Source: Opitutia bacterium (lineage in GTDB: Bacteria > Verrucomicrobiota > Verrucomicrobiia > Opitutales > Opitutaceae). Taken from it: DNA of 64,000 nucleotides. Within the stretch, counting starts at the first letter, position 1, and each line of letters opens with the position of its first letter. Under the pieces are notes generated by a model that saw only the letters and a program-made list of their open reading frames with translations, searched no databases and was not told the origin of the DNA. Position numbers and translations under genes: made by a program. Positions 53,473-62,443 of the stretch are shown here, one piece after another. The stretch spans positions 341,110 to 405,109 of the forward strand of contig JACPIT010000002.1 in the NCBI GenBank assembly GCA_016187945.1, in the 5' to 3' direction.

Positions 53473-53995
53473 GGGCGGGGCGGGGTGACGGACGGCGCGG
53501 AGGCGAGGGGAAGGCGCCGCGCCGCGCGGGAGAGGGGGAGGGGACGAAATGACAGCAAAAACTCGGACGACGACCAGCATCAATCGCCCGCGCACCCGAG
53601 CAACGGTCGCTCCGGGCTAACAGTAGAACTCACCGCGATGAACGGGCCGCGCCCGACTGACGCAGCGAAACGGCGATCCGAGTTCCCACTGGCGGCTCGG
53701 CGCTTTCCGCGCGATCGGGTGCAGGCGGAGTCGCGCCCGGCCGCGCGAGAGAACGCGGACGCGGTTCGCGCCGGAAAAAGAGAAACGCGCGCCGAAGCGC
53801 GCGTTGGCTGACGAGGCGGTTCGAGACGGCGCGCCCCGCGTGGCGCCTCGTCGTCTATTGAGCCTCGCGCATCAGACTGACAAGTTGGGCGCGCCGTCGA
53901 GGCGTCGCACTCGTCGCTGGCCCGGCGCGCGGGGAACGTGGCATCACCCTCGCGGCGGAGCGAGCCGCTCCGCCCTACCTTCCGTTGCGTGAGCG
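53473..53995. other. Intergenic region between the symporter and the TonB operon
   Basis: 523 bases without a supported gene. It holds the terminator at 53776-53805 and a half palindromic unit near 53950-53984 (GCGGAGCGAGCCGCTCCGCC followed by CTACC). The promoter of the symporter should lie at its left end (minus strand), but no clear -35/-10 pair was recognised. Confidence 0.6.
53776..53805 (-). terminator. Terminator of the TonB operon
   Basis: AACGCGCGC (53784-53792) / GCGCGCGTT (53797-53805) with 4-base loop, then TTTCTCTTTTT on the minus strand. It lies about 190 bases past the last operon gene. Confidence 0.7.
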
Positions 53996-55264
53996 TCAGT
54001 CTGCCGAGCGAGCGTCAATAGCGCGCGACAACTTGGTCAGTTTCATCCGCACCACGCTGTCCACCGGCTGGCCTTTCTCCAAGGCGGGCAGGAAAAGCTG
54101 GTCGCGCAGGACGGCGTCGTAGTAGGAGTCGGCGACCTTGGTCTCGCAGGTCTCGTCCTCGAAGGCGTCCGTCGGGCGGCCCGTCTTGTCGACTTTGACG
54201 TAGTAGGTTTTGAGGAACGAACTGTCTCGCGGGTGGGTGGCCCAGTCCGTCGGGATTTTTATCAACACGATCCGAGCCGGCAGCGTGTCGGCCTTGTGCG
54301 TGCTCGTGTGGTCGAGGACCAGATATTCGTGCGCCTCATCGCGGGTGAGTGCGGCCTGATTTTCCGAGAGGTTCGTCGCGAACTCCGTGCCGCGTTCGTA
54401 GACATGCAGGTGGACGTTCTCCAAAATGTAGCCCGGCGGCAGTCCGCCTTCCCGCGACCAAACCTTGCGCGGGGTGGAATCGATCAGGCCCACGGACTTC
54501 GCGGCCAGCCAGAGTTGAGAATCCTTTGGGCTCTCTTTGGTGTGGTATTCGGCGATCACGACGACGTAGGCGCTCTTGATGGGACTTGGCGACGAAAGCT
54601 CGCACTCCATCTTGAGCGCGTCGAATTCCTCCTTCGCCTGTTCCTCGGCCATCTTTCCAGCGATCCGGCCCGCGTCCCCGAAGTCCGAGTTGCTCACGCT
54701 TTGCGCCATGCGAAGCTGGTTCTCGAGTTGCTGACGGAACGGGTTGTCGACCTTCTGTGGCTCTTCCCCCGGCCGCTTGGGCAGGCCGCTGTGGAAGGGC
54801 GAAATTTTTTCTGGTTCCCGGCGCACCTGTTCTTCCACCCGCCGGACTGTGGTGGTCATCGCCACGGCGTTCATGATCTCTTCCGACGCTTTCCGGTAGG
54901 GGTCTTTCGCTGCGGTGTAGGCCCGCTCGTGTTTGAAGTTCGTCACCGTGATCGAGCGGTCGGTGACGTATTGAGTCCGGTTCACCACGAGTTTTTTGTT
55001 TTTGTAGTCTCGCGGAACGTCGAGCCCATTGGCCTGGTCCTTGACGCTGATGGCCAACGAGGTTCCGTCGACGTCCTCGACGGGATAAACTTTGCCGTTG
55101 TAGAGAATGCGGATGTCCGCGCCCGTGAACAGCACGTGGGTCTGCGCTGCGCCCGATGGATCCTTCGCCGCACCGATGGCGTCCGCGGCCAACGACGCGA
55201 GCGGAAGCAGCACGAGGAGCGCGAGCGCTCCGCCGCGGAGGCTGGGTGTATTTTTCGTTTTCAT
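53996..55264 (-). CDS. Secreted protein with a TonB-C-like end, copy 1
   Basis: 422 residues. Signal peptide (GGALALLVLLPLASLAA), an N-terminal domain (TGADIRILYNGKVYPVEDVDGTSLAI), a middle charged region and a C-terminal about 60 residues (YYVKVDKTGRPTDAF...LFLPALEKGQPVDSVVRMKLTKL) that matches the TonB C-terminal fold pattern (strand, helix, strand with ending 'PA.K.G.PV'). No membrane anchor other than the signal peptide. It is a tandem copy of the gene at 55391-56614. Its job is unknown; the setting suggests a periplasmic partner of the TonB system. Confidence 0.8.
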   Translation of the reverse strand: MKTKNTPSLRGGALALLVLLPLASLAADAIGAAKDPSGAAQTHVLFTGADIRILYNGKVYPVEDVDGTSLAISVKDQANGLDVPRDYKNKKLVVNRTQYVTDRSITVTNFKHERAYTAAKDPYRKASEEIMNAVAMTTTVRRVEEQVRREPEKISPFHSGLPKRPGEEPQKVDNPFRQQLENQLRMAQSVSNSDFGDAGRIAGKMAEEQAKEEFDALKMECELSSPSPIKSAYVVVIAEYHTKESPKDSQLWLAAKSVGLIDSTPRKVWSREGGLPPGYILENVHLHVYERGTEFATNLSENQAALTRDEAHEYLVLDHTSTHKADTLPARIVLIKIPTDWATHPRDSSFLKTYYVKVDKTGRPTDAFEDETCETKVADSYYDAVLRDQLFLPALEKGQPVDSVVRMKLTKLSRAIDARSAD

Positions 55265-55360
55265 AGCCGGGATTGTTTTTCGGAGGGGGATGAAGTTTCT
55301 GATCTGAATTCGAAGGTTCTCCACGGCCGCCGAGCGTTGGATGGTTAGCGCATGCTCCAC
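55265..55360 (-). pseudogene. Remnant of a TPR gene 3' end
   Basis: Translated in frame it reads MEHALTIQRSAAVENLRIQI and so on, matching the last about 30 residues of the TPR protein at 56611-57966 (LERALGIRRTASVENFRDQI...). The bases around 55265-55330 and 56615-56690 align. It marks the left join of the duplication that made the two secreted paralogues. Confidence 0.8.
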
Positions 55361-55390
55361 GGAGCGTCGGCCGGACCCAGCGGCTCAGAG

Positions 55391-56614
55391 CTAGCGGGAC
55401 AACTTGGTCAGCTTCATCCGCACCACGCTGTCCACCGGCTGGCCTTTCTCCAAGGCGGGCAGGAAGAGCTGGTCACGCAGGACGGCGTCGTAGTAGGAGT
55501 CGGCGACCTTGGTCTCGCAGGTCTCGTCCTCGAAGGCGTCCGTCGGGCGGCCCGTCTTGTCGACTTTGACGTAGTAGGTCTTGAGGAACGAACTGTCTCG
55601 CGGGTGGGTGGCCCAGTCCGCCGGCACTTTGGGCAACACGATCCGAGCGAGCACGGTATTCGCCTTGTTCATGGTCGTGTGCTCGATGACCAAATACTCA
55701 TGCGCCTCATCGCGGGTGAGCGCGGCGCGGTTTTCCGAGAGGTCCGTGGCGATCTCCGTCCCCTGTTCGTAGACGTGCAGGTGGACCTTTTCCAAGATGT
55801 AGCCGGGCGGCAGTCCGCCTTCGCGCAGCCACACTTTGCGTGGCGTGGAATCGAGCGGGCCGACGGCTCTCGCTGCCACCCACATTTGAGAGTCTTTGAG
55901 GGTTTCTTTGGGGTGATAATCGGCCATCACCACCACGTAGGCGTTCTTGATCGGACTCGGAGAGGAAAGCTCGAATTGCACTTCGAGCGCATCGAAGTTC
56001 GCTGCGGCTTTTTCCTCCGCCATCTTTCCCGCCTGGCCAGCGATTCCCAAAGGCCCGCTAATGGTGCTTCGCTCCATTTGAAGTCGCTGCTCCATCTGCG
56101 GAAGCAGCGGGTTGTCCACTTCCACCGGCGCTGTCCCGCCTCGAAAGACTTTTATCCGCGCTGGCTCCCTGGCCACCCGCTCCTCCGTCATCCGGGCGTT
56201 GTCGGCCATCGCGATTGCAGTCTGGATGGCTTCTGATCCCTTCCGGGCGGGATCGTTCGCCGGCGTGTAAGCCGGCTCGTATTTGAAATTCGTCACCGTA
56301 GCCGTGCGATCCGTGACGGTTTGAACACGAGTTACCACGAGTTTCTTGCGCTTGTAGTCGAGCGGCGCATCGAGGCCTTTGGGCGCATCCTTGATCTTGA
56401 TGGCCAGCGAAGTTCCATCGACGTCGTCGACGGGATAAACTTTGCCGTTGTAGAGAATGCGGATGTCCGCGCCCGTGAACAGCACGTGGGTTTGCAGTGC
56501 GCTCGACGGATCCTTCGCCGCTTGGCCGTTGTCCGAAGCCGCCGCCGCGAGCGGAAGCAGCACGAAGAGCGCGAGCGCTGCGCAGCGGAGGCGGGGTGTA
56601 TTTTTCGTTTTCAT
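55391..56614 (-). CDS. Secreted protein with a TonB-C-like end, copy 2
   Basis: 407 residues, paralogue of copy 1 with the same signal-peptide region (MKTKNTPRLRCAALALFVLLPLAAAA), N-terminal domain and TonB-C-like end. The last about 70 codons are nearly identical to copy 1 at DNA level while the middle has diverged. Its start overlaps the TPR stop (ATGA at 56611-56614), so it is coupled to the TonB operon. Confidence 0.8.
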   Translation of the reverse strand: MKTKNTPRLRCAALALFVLLPLAAAASDNGQAAKDPSSALQTHVLFTGADIRILYNGKVYPVDDVDGTSLAIKIKDAPKGLDAPLDYKRKKLVVTRVQTVTDRTATVTNFKYEPAYTPANDPARKGSEAIQTAIAMADNARMTEERVAREPARIKVFRGGTAPVEVDNPLLPQMEQRLQMERSTISGPLGIAGQAGKMAEEKAAANFDALEVQFELSSPSPIKNAYVVVMADYHPKETLKDSQMWVAARAVGPLDSTPRKVWLREGGLPPGYILEKVHLHVYEQGTEIATDLSENRAALTRDEAHEYLVIEHTTMNKANTVLARIVLPKVPADWATHPRDSSFLKTYYVKVDKTGRPTDAFEDETCETKVADSYYDAVLRDQLFLPALEKGQPVDSVVRMKLTKLSR

Positions 56615-57966
56615 AGCCGGGGTTGTTTTTCGGACGGAATGAGGTTTCTGATCTGATCCCGAAAGTTTTCGACGCTCGCCGTCCGTCGGATGCCGAGGGC
56701 GCGTTCCAGATGGCGGAGGCAGCGCTCGTAATTGTGGTTCTTGAACTCGATGTTCGAGAGTTCGATGCTGGCGCGATAGGAGCTGTCGGGGATTTCGCAG
56801 GCGTGCTCGAACGCCGCGATCGCCTTGGTCGGTTCCGCCTCGGCCAGGTAAACTCGCCCCAGTCCGATCCACGCGTTGCCGTTGGCCGGTGCTTCCGCGA
56901 GCAACGCCTCGAAGGCCCGCTTCGCCTCGAGCGAGTTCTTCCGCGCGAGTTCCAACTCGGCTCGTGACTCCAGATAGGCGATCCGGCTTTGGGGCGTCAG
57001 CGGCTTTTTCGCCAGCGTTTCCAGCACGATCAAAGCCTCGGCCCAGAGCCGTTCGCTGCTCAGCGTCTTCGCCAATTGCAACAGGCGCCGCTCGGCGAGT
57101 TCGGGCTGGGTCGTCGCCACGCGGGCGAAGTTCGCGAGCGCCTCGGTCGTCATCCGCTGCTCGGCGTAGAGATCGCCAAGCAGAATGAGGTCCGCCTCGC
57201 GCGTGAGGCCCGTCGCCGCCATGCGCTCCAGCAACGCCGTGGCTTCGAGCTTCCGGTCCGACGAAAGCAGCAGGTGCGCGTAGGTCGCCCAGTAACGGGC
57301 ATCTTCCGAGTGACCCGCCAGCAGCGCGCGCACGAGCGTCTCCGCCTTCGCGTATTGTTGCCCGGCAATGTAAATGCGCAGCAGTCCCTCGGACCAATTG
57401 ACGTTCGCCGGCTCGGCGGCGAGCGCCTGCATGTAAGCCATCTCCGCCGACACGGTGTTGCCGGTCTTCTCGAGCGAGTTGCCGAGCAGTCCGAACGTCG
57501 TCGCATCGCGATAGCCGAGCGCCACCGACTGCGAGAAGCACGGCACCGCGTCCGCATGCTGCGCCTGCACGTGATAGAGCACCCCGAGGTTGTTCCAGGC
57601 GCGCACGAAAGTCGGGTTCCGCTCCACGGCGCTCCGATATTTCGCCTCCGCCTCCGGATAGTTGCCCGCGGCGTAGTAGGCGTTGCCGAGCATGAAATCG
57701 AACGCCGGACTCGGTTTCGCATTCGGGTCCGACGTCGTGCTCATCGCCTTGAGCAATCGCAGCGCGAACGCCGGTTTCGTGGTGAGGATCGGCGCGACCT
57801 TCTCGTAGACGGCGCGCTCCGACTCGGTCATCTCCGGCTCGGGAGCCTTCTGCAACTGGCTCGAGTCCGCGATCAGCCGGCCGGCGTCGAGCGGAGCCGC
57901 CGCCAGCGCGCCGCCGCTCCAGAGGCAGCAGGTCGCGAGCAACCATCGGGCGTGCACGGTCTTCAT
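56611..57966 (-). CDS. Secreted TPR protein, copy B
   Basis: 451 residues. Signal peptide (WLLATCCLWSGGALAA), then about eight tetratricopeptide-like helical pairs (AWNNLGVLYHVQAQHADAVP, FGLLGNSLEKTGNTVSAEMA, AWIGLGRVYLAEAEPTKAIA). A periplasmic protein-interaction scaffold. Paralogue of the TPR gene at 58711-60117, so one was duplicated inside the operon. TPR proteins of this kind occur with TonB2-type systems. Confidence 0.85.
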   Translation of the reverse strand: MKTVHARWLLATCCLWSGGALAAAPLDAGRLIADSSQLQKAPEPEMTESERAVYEKVAPILTTKPAFALRLLKAMSTTSDPNAKPSPAFDFMLGNAYYAAGNYPEAEAKYRSAVERNPTFVRAWNNLGVLYHVQAQHADAVPCFSQSVALGYRDATTFGLLGNSLEKTGNTVSAEMAYMQALAAEPANVNWSEGLLRIYIAGQQYAKAETLVRALLAGHSEDARYWATYAHLLLSSDRKLEATALLERMAATGLTREADLILLGDLYAEQRMTTEALANFARVATTQPELAERRLLQLAKTLSSERLWAEALIVLETLAKKPLTPQSRIAYLESRAELELARKNSLEAKRAFEALLAEAPANGNAWIGLGRVYLAEAEPTKAIAAFEHACEIPDSSYRASIELSNIEFKNHNYERCLRHLERALGIRRTASVENFRDQIRNLIPSEKQPRL

Positions 57967-57967
57967 C

Positions 57968-58714
57968 TCAGAGGGAGAAAATGTCGCGTTGCTCCATCTG
58001 CACCGTGATTTGCTGTTGGATCATGCAACGGACTGCCTTGCCCTTCTTGATCGCGGGAGAAAACGTCCACTCGCTCACGGCCTTGGCGACGATCTCGTCG
58101 AAATCCTCGTTGTCCGACGAACGGAAGATGCGGATGTTTCCGACCACGCCGCGCGTATCGACGATGAACAACATCACGACGCTTCGCCGGCGGCTCTCGC
58201 CGAGCAGGCGGGCCGGCACGGAGGGTTCCACGCGGGAGATGGGGAAGGGCGGCTTGTCCACATCGCTCTTCTGATAAATCCGATTCTCGTCGAACGTGAG
58301 CGCGAGGGTCGGCTTGAACGAACTCTCGAGACTCGTCGCGCCCGCGACCGCATGCGTGGGCGTTTGCATCATCGGCAGCAACTCCTCGAAATTCGGCGGA
58401 CTCGGCGCGATCTTCACGGGGCTCGCGCTCGGCTCCTCCGCGAAGCCGAGCGCGAGCGCCTCGCTCAGCTCCGGCGCTGCGGCCGGTTTCTCCTCGGCCT
58501 TCGGCGGTGGAGGTGGCGGCGGCATCGCGACCGTCACGGTTTCCAAATCGTCCGGTGCCACCGTCGCCTCGGCGGCGCTCTCATGCGCGCGAAGGAAATG
58601 CGCGATCGAGAGGAACAGGCAGAGCGTGAATCCCGCTCCGAGCGCGAAGCTGATCGCATTGACGAGGAATCGGGCACGCATGGCGATCGGCAATTCGGTG
58701 GCGGTGTGATTCAC
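57968..58714 (-). CDS. tonB: Energy transducer TonB
   Basis: 248 residues from the GTG that overlaps the TPR stop (GTGA), or 237 from the ATG at 58681. One N-terminal membrane helix (FLVNAISFALGAGFTLCLFLSIAHFL), a Pro/Lys/Glu-rich linker (PPPPPPPKAEEKP) and a TonB C-terminal domain (VMLFIVDTRGVVGNIRIF, VSEWTFSPAIKKGKAV). It carries proton-motive energy from ExbB-ExbD to outer-membrane receptors. Confidence 0.92.
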   Translation of the reverse strand: MNHTATELPIAMRARFLVNAISFALGAGFTLCLFLSIAHFLRAHESAAEATVAPDDLETVTVAMPPPPPPPKAEEKPAAAPELSEALALGFAEEPSASPVKIAPSPPNFEELLPMMQTPTHAVAGATSLESSFKPTLALTFDENRIYQKSDVDKPPFPISRVEPSVPARLLGESRRRSVVMLFIVDTRGVVGNIRIFRSSDNEDFDEIVAKAVSEWTFSPAIKKGKAVRCMIQQQITVQMEQRDIFSL

Positions 58715-60117
58715 CTCTCCCGCTCGACTCCGTTTCGCACGAGCGCCCGGACGCGCGTGAGGATCTCCTCGAGGTCCGCGTTCTTCTCCAGCGCGAGCGC
58801 CGTTTCGAGATGCGAGGCGCTCTTCTCGAAGTGCCGATGGCGCAGTTCGAGATTGGCGAGCTCGATGCTCGCCGGCCGTGCGCCGTCGCGCGTCTGCGTG
58901 GCTGTCTCGAACGCCATCGTCGCGCGCGCCACGTCGCCTTCCGCAGCGTAGGCGCGACCGAGGGCGACCAACGCGCGGCCGTTCATCGGGTCGAAGCGCA
59001 GCAGTTCGTCGAGCGCGCCGCGCGCCGCCGGCCATTTTTGCCGGGCCGAAAGCAGATCGGCCTGCGCGAGCAGAAATTCCAGGCGGTCAGCGCCTGCGAC
59101 CGTGGACTTGATCCCGTCGAGCAGCGCTTGCGCCTCGTTCCACTCGGCGCGGGCGCTGCGCATGCCGGCCAGTTGCAGCGTGCGCGCTTCGCCGAGTTTC
59201 TCGGCGGTGAATTTGGCTTTGTCGTAGCTCTGCAGGGCCTCGGTCACGAGTTGCGCATCGGCGTAGAGCCCGGCCAATTCGAGCAGTTCTTCGTTTCCCG
59301 CGATGCCGGTGGCGAGGGTCTGCTCGAGCAGCGCGATGGCTTCCAACTGACGGCCGTCGGCATGCAGGAGCTTCGCATAGGTGAGCCAGTGTCGCGTTTC
59401 ACGCGGTTGCTCGTGGATCAATTTCCGCAGCATGACTTCTGCGCGCGGATATTGTCGCGCGGCGAGGTAGACGTTCAGCAGTCCCTCGACCCAGCGGGCG
59501 TTGCCGGGATCGCCGGCCAGCGCCTGGATATACGCGACCTCGGCTCCGACGGCGTCGCCGGTCTGCTCGAGACACTCGGCCATCATCCCGAACGTAGTCG
59601 ACTCGCGTGAGCCGAGCGTCACCGCTTTCGCGAAGCATGGAATCGCCTTCGCGTAGTGCCTCTGCGCATAGTGCAGAGCTCCGAGGTTCGTCCAGGCGCG
59701 GAGAAAGGTCGGATAGCGGTCGACGGCTTGCAGGTAACTCGCCTCGGCCTTCGCGATCGCGCCGGACGCGTAGTGCAGGTTGCCCAGCAAAACGAAAAAC
59801 GCCGGGCTGGCGGGCTTTTCGCTCGGGGAGCCGGCGAGGAGCCCTTCGACCAGCTTGAGCGCGAGTTCCGGTCGCTGGCTGAGCGCGGTTTCGTAGAGCG
59901 CGCTCTCCTCGGCGGTGAGGTCCGGCTCGCGCTCCTTCAGAAAATTCATCGACGCGTTGACGATGCGTTGTGGGTTTGGCCGCGGGCTGCTCTCCTCACC
60001 GTAGCCGCTCTGCGCGCGGGCGCTGGCGGGGAGGAGCGCGGCGCCGACGAGCGCCAAACCGAGCAGCGCGCGCGGCGCAACGCGAGAGCGACGGAGCGGA
60101 GGGAGCGGCGATTCCAT
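58711..60117 (-). CDS. Secreted TPR protein, copy A
   Basis: 468 residues. Signal peptide (RALLGLALVGAALLPASARAQ) and about eight TPR-like pairs (FLRAWTNLGALHYAQRHYAK, GRALVALGRAYAAEGDVARA). Same domain order and many shared positions as copy B, indicating duplication. It lies between exbD and tonB in this operon. Confidence 0.87.
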   Translation of the reverse strand: MESPLPPLRRSRVAPRALLGLALVGAALLPASARAQSGYGEESSPRPNPQRIVNASMNFLKEREPDLTAEESALYETALSQRPELALKLVEGLLAGSPSEKPASPAFFVLLGNLHYASGAIAKAEASYLQAVDRYPTFLRAWTNLGALHYAQRHYAKAIPCFAKAVTLGSRESTTFGMMAECLEQTGDAVGAEVAYIQALAGDPGNARWVEGLLNVYLAARQYPRAEVMLRKLIHEQPRETRHWLTYAKLLHADGRQLEAIALLEQTLATGIAGNEELLELAGLYADAQLVTEALQSYDKAKFTAEKLGEARTLQLAGMRSARAEWNEAQALLDGIKSTVAGADRLEFLLAQADLLSARQKWPAARGALDELLRFDPMNGRALVALGRAYAAEGDVARATMAFETATQTRDGARPASIELANLELRHRHFEKSASHLETALALEKNADLEEILTRVRALVRNGVERER

Positions 60118-60124
60118 AGGCGGG

Positions 60125-60532
60125 TCAGCTCGCGCGGGCGGTGGCGAACTGCACATGCTGGATGCCGGCGCGTTTCGCTTCGGCATAGAGTTGGGAGAAT
60201 ACGCCGTGGCTGCACGCGGCGTCGGCGCGGATGATCAGCGCGGGCGATTTGCCGATCGCGGCTTGTTTCACGAGCGCCGCGACCTGGTCGACACGGATTT
60301 CCTGGCCGTCGAAAAAGATCCGGTTATCGGCCGTGATCGCGATGAGGAGGATGTTTTGATCCGCCGCGGGCGCGCCGCTGACGTCGGGTTTCTGCACCTC
60401 GATGCCGGGATCGTTCACGAAGGCGCTGCTGATCATCAGAAAAATCAGCAGCACCATGATGCAGTCGACCATCGGCACCATGTCGATGTGCGTGATCTCG
60501 GGCCGTGAGCTGCGCTGGAATTTTTCGATCAT
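60125..60532 (-). CDS. exbD: Biopolymer transport protein ExbD
   Basis: 135 residues: one membrane helix with the essential Asp (MVPMVDCIMVLLIFLMISS) and a periplasmic C-terminal domain (ILLIAITADNRIFFDG, LIIRADAACSHGVFSQL). Proton channel partner of ExbB. Its start overlaps the exbB stop by four bases. Confidence 0.93.
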   Translation of the reverse strand: MIEKFQRSSRPEITHIDMVPMVDCIMVLLIFLMISSAFVNDPGIEVQKPDVSGAPAADQNILLIAITADNRIFFDGQEIRVDQVAALVKQAAIGKSPALIIRADAACSHGVFSQLYAEAKRAGIQHVQFATARAS

Positions 60533-61026
60533 CGGCTTTCGCTCCTCCAGGCCTGTTCCTTCAGGCGATTCAGCGTTGTCTGGTGTTTGTCGATTTCGCG
60601 CCGCCCGAGGTAGACGACGAGCAGCGCGGGGATCGCCACCGCGAGGCCGGACTCCGTGGCGACGAGCACTTCCGAGATGCCGCCGGCGAGGGCGCTCATC
60701 GAGCGTTGGCCCGTGCTCGACGACAATCCCTCGAAGGTGTGCGCCATGCCGCTCACGGTGCCGAGCAGCCCCAGCAGGGGCGCTGCGGCGATCATGGCGG
60801 TGATCATGACGTGACGGTTCCGGAAATCCGCAGCCAGTTCCTGCTGGCGCGCTTCGAGCAGGGGAACGTTTTTGAGCGCGGGCGAAGCGTTTTTCCCGAG
60901 CGCGCGGCGGGCGCTGTGGAGCGAGATCAGCAGTTTCGCGCACTGGGTGTAGAGCAACACCGACAACGCGATGATCAGATACATCACCGGACCGCCGCGC
61001 GCCACGAGGTTGCCCAACAGATTCAT
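60529..61026 (-). CDS. exbB: ExbB/MotA-TolQ family proton channel protein
   Basis: 165 residues, three helices. MYLIIALSVLLYTQCAKLL, the conserved loop MITAMIAAAPLLGLLGTVSGMAHTF and GGISEVLVATESGLAVAIPALLVV. Forms the ExbB-ExbD motor. Start overlaps the preceding larger ExbB gene. Confidence 0.93.
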   Translation of the reverse strand: MNLLGNLVARGGPVMYLIIALSVLLYTQCAKLLISLHSARRALGKNASPALKNVPLLEARQQELAADFRNRHVMITAMIAAAPLLGLLGTVSGMAHTFEGLSSSTGQRSMSALAGGISEVLVATESGLAVAIPALLVVYLGRREIDKHQTTLNRLKEQAWRSESR

Positions 61027-62438
61027 GGAACCGAGACCTCGTCCTCGCGTTTGCTGCGCTGGGCCGCGGTGGCGAATTGCAGGCTGTAGCGTTCGAGCAG
61101 CGAAAGTTTTTTCTGAATCCGGTTGCTCAGGAAACCGTGCGCGACGAGCGAGGGGATCGCGACGATGAGTCCCAGCTCCGTGGCGACGAGCACCTCGGAG
61201 ATGCCGCTCGCGAGCTTGCCGGCGTTGCCGGTGCCGAAGACGGTGATCAGCGCGAACGTCCGCACCATGCCGGTCACGGTGCCGAGCAGCCCCATCAGCG
61301 GCGCTGCCACGGCGATCACGGCCAGCAGCGGCAGCCGGCGCTCGTAGTGCAGGCGCAGTCGCATCAGGACGGCCCAGAGATGCTCTTCGAGAATTTGCTT
61401 GGGTTGCTCGATGTGTTTGAGGCCCGTCCCCAAAAGATCGCGCGTCACGGCTCGGAGCGGTCGCAACAACTGGCTGTGGCGCTCGGGCGGCGCGTCGTTC
61501 AGTAGCTTGAGAAACGCCTCCACTTCCTCCGGCTCGTCGACCTGCAGGCGGAGGAGGTCGTAGAATTTGTTGAGGATCAGAGTGAGCGAAAGGAGGCCCA
61601 CGCCGAGGATCGCGAAGGACACGACGCCGCCGCGCTTGATGTGCTCCACGAGCGTGCCTTTCGTCTCCTGGAGCCGCAGCGCCTTGCCGCCCGTCGTATC
61701 GGCGGGCATCGTCCCGCGCGGTCCCTGGAAAAAGCCGTCCGCGGCGGCCGGCTTCCAGTCGTGCATCGGATAAAGGATCGGGTAAACCGAGCCTTCTCGC
61801 GTGCGCACGACGCCAAACTTGTCGCCGCTCGCCGCGCGGAAGAAAGCATCGGGGCCGGCGAACGCGTAGGTGCCCTCCACGAGTTCGTTCGTGTTGGCGA
61901 GGACGGCGCGCCCGGGCGCTTGATAGCCGCCGGCGGATTGCTCGATGGACCCCAACAGGAGATCGAGCGCGTCGGAGCTCGCCTCCGCCGATGCGCCCTT
62001 GGTCGCGGCGTCGAAACGCTCGATCGCCTGCTTCCAACGCGCTCCGACCAACTGCTCCTCGCCCGGCGCCAGGCTGTCGTGCACCGCGACGACGGCGTCG
62101 TGCGCCAGCGTCGAAGCGTAGCCGAGATTCTTTTGGACGGCGTCGCGCTCCTTCTGGAGCTGGCGGCGGCGTTCGCGCGCTTCATCCGTCGCCGTTTCGA
62201 TCCGCGTGCTCTCGGTCTGTGCGGCGACGACGCGCTCCTCGGCCGCGCTGAGCGCCGAGAGCAGCGGGGCTTTTTCGTCGGCGATTTTCTTGCGCGTTGC
62301 GGCCAGTTGCTCCGCGGCCTTCTTGAGGCGTTCCTGATAATCGCCGGCTGCTTTCGCGGCCGCGGCGGCGAAATCCTCCGCCGCGAACACCGGGACGACG
62401 AGCAGCGTCGCGAGAACGAAAACGAGGCGTGTGAACAT
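61023..62438 (-). CDS. TtpC-like ExbB family protein with a periplasmic domain
   Basis: 471 residues. Signal peptide (MFTRLVFVLATLLVVPVFA), a long coiled coil (residues about 30-115), a soluble domain, then the ExbB helices (FAILGVGLLSLTLILNKFYDLL, VIAVAAPLMGLLGTVTGMVRTF, SGISEVLVATELGLIVAIPSLVAHG). This matches TtpC of the Vibrio TonB2 system, which needs TtpC in addition to ExbB2-ExbD2. Lies five bases after the DUF3450 gene. Confidence 0.88.
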   Translation of the reverse strand: MFTRLVFVLATLLVVPVFAAEDFAAAAAKAAGDYQERLKKAAEQLAATRKKIADEKAPLLSALSAAEERVVAAQTESTRIETATDEARERRRQLQKERDAVQKNLGYASTLAHDAVVAVHDSLAPGEEQLVGARWKQAIERFDAATKGASAEASSDALDLLLGSIEQSAGGYQAPGRAVLANTNELVEGTYAFAGPDAFFRAASGDKFGVVRTREGSVYPILYPMHDWKPAAADGFFQGPRGTMPADTTGGKALRLQETKGTLVEHIKRGGVVSFAILGVGLLSLTLILNKFYDLLRLQVDEPEEVEAFLKLLNDAPPERHSQLLRPLRAVTRDLLGTGLKHIEQPKQILEEHLWAVLMRLRLHYERRLPLLAVIAVAAPLMGLLGTVTGMVRTFALITVFGTGNAGKLASGISEVLVATELGLIVAIPSLVAHGFLSNRIQKKLSLLERYSLQFATAAQRSKREDEVSVP

Positions 62439-62443
62439 GGCGG

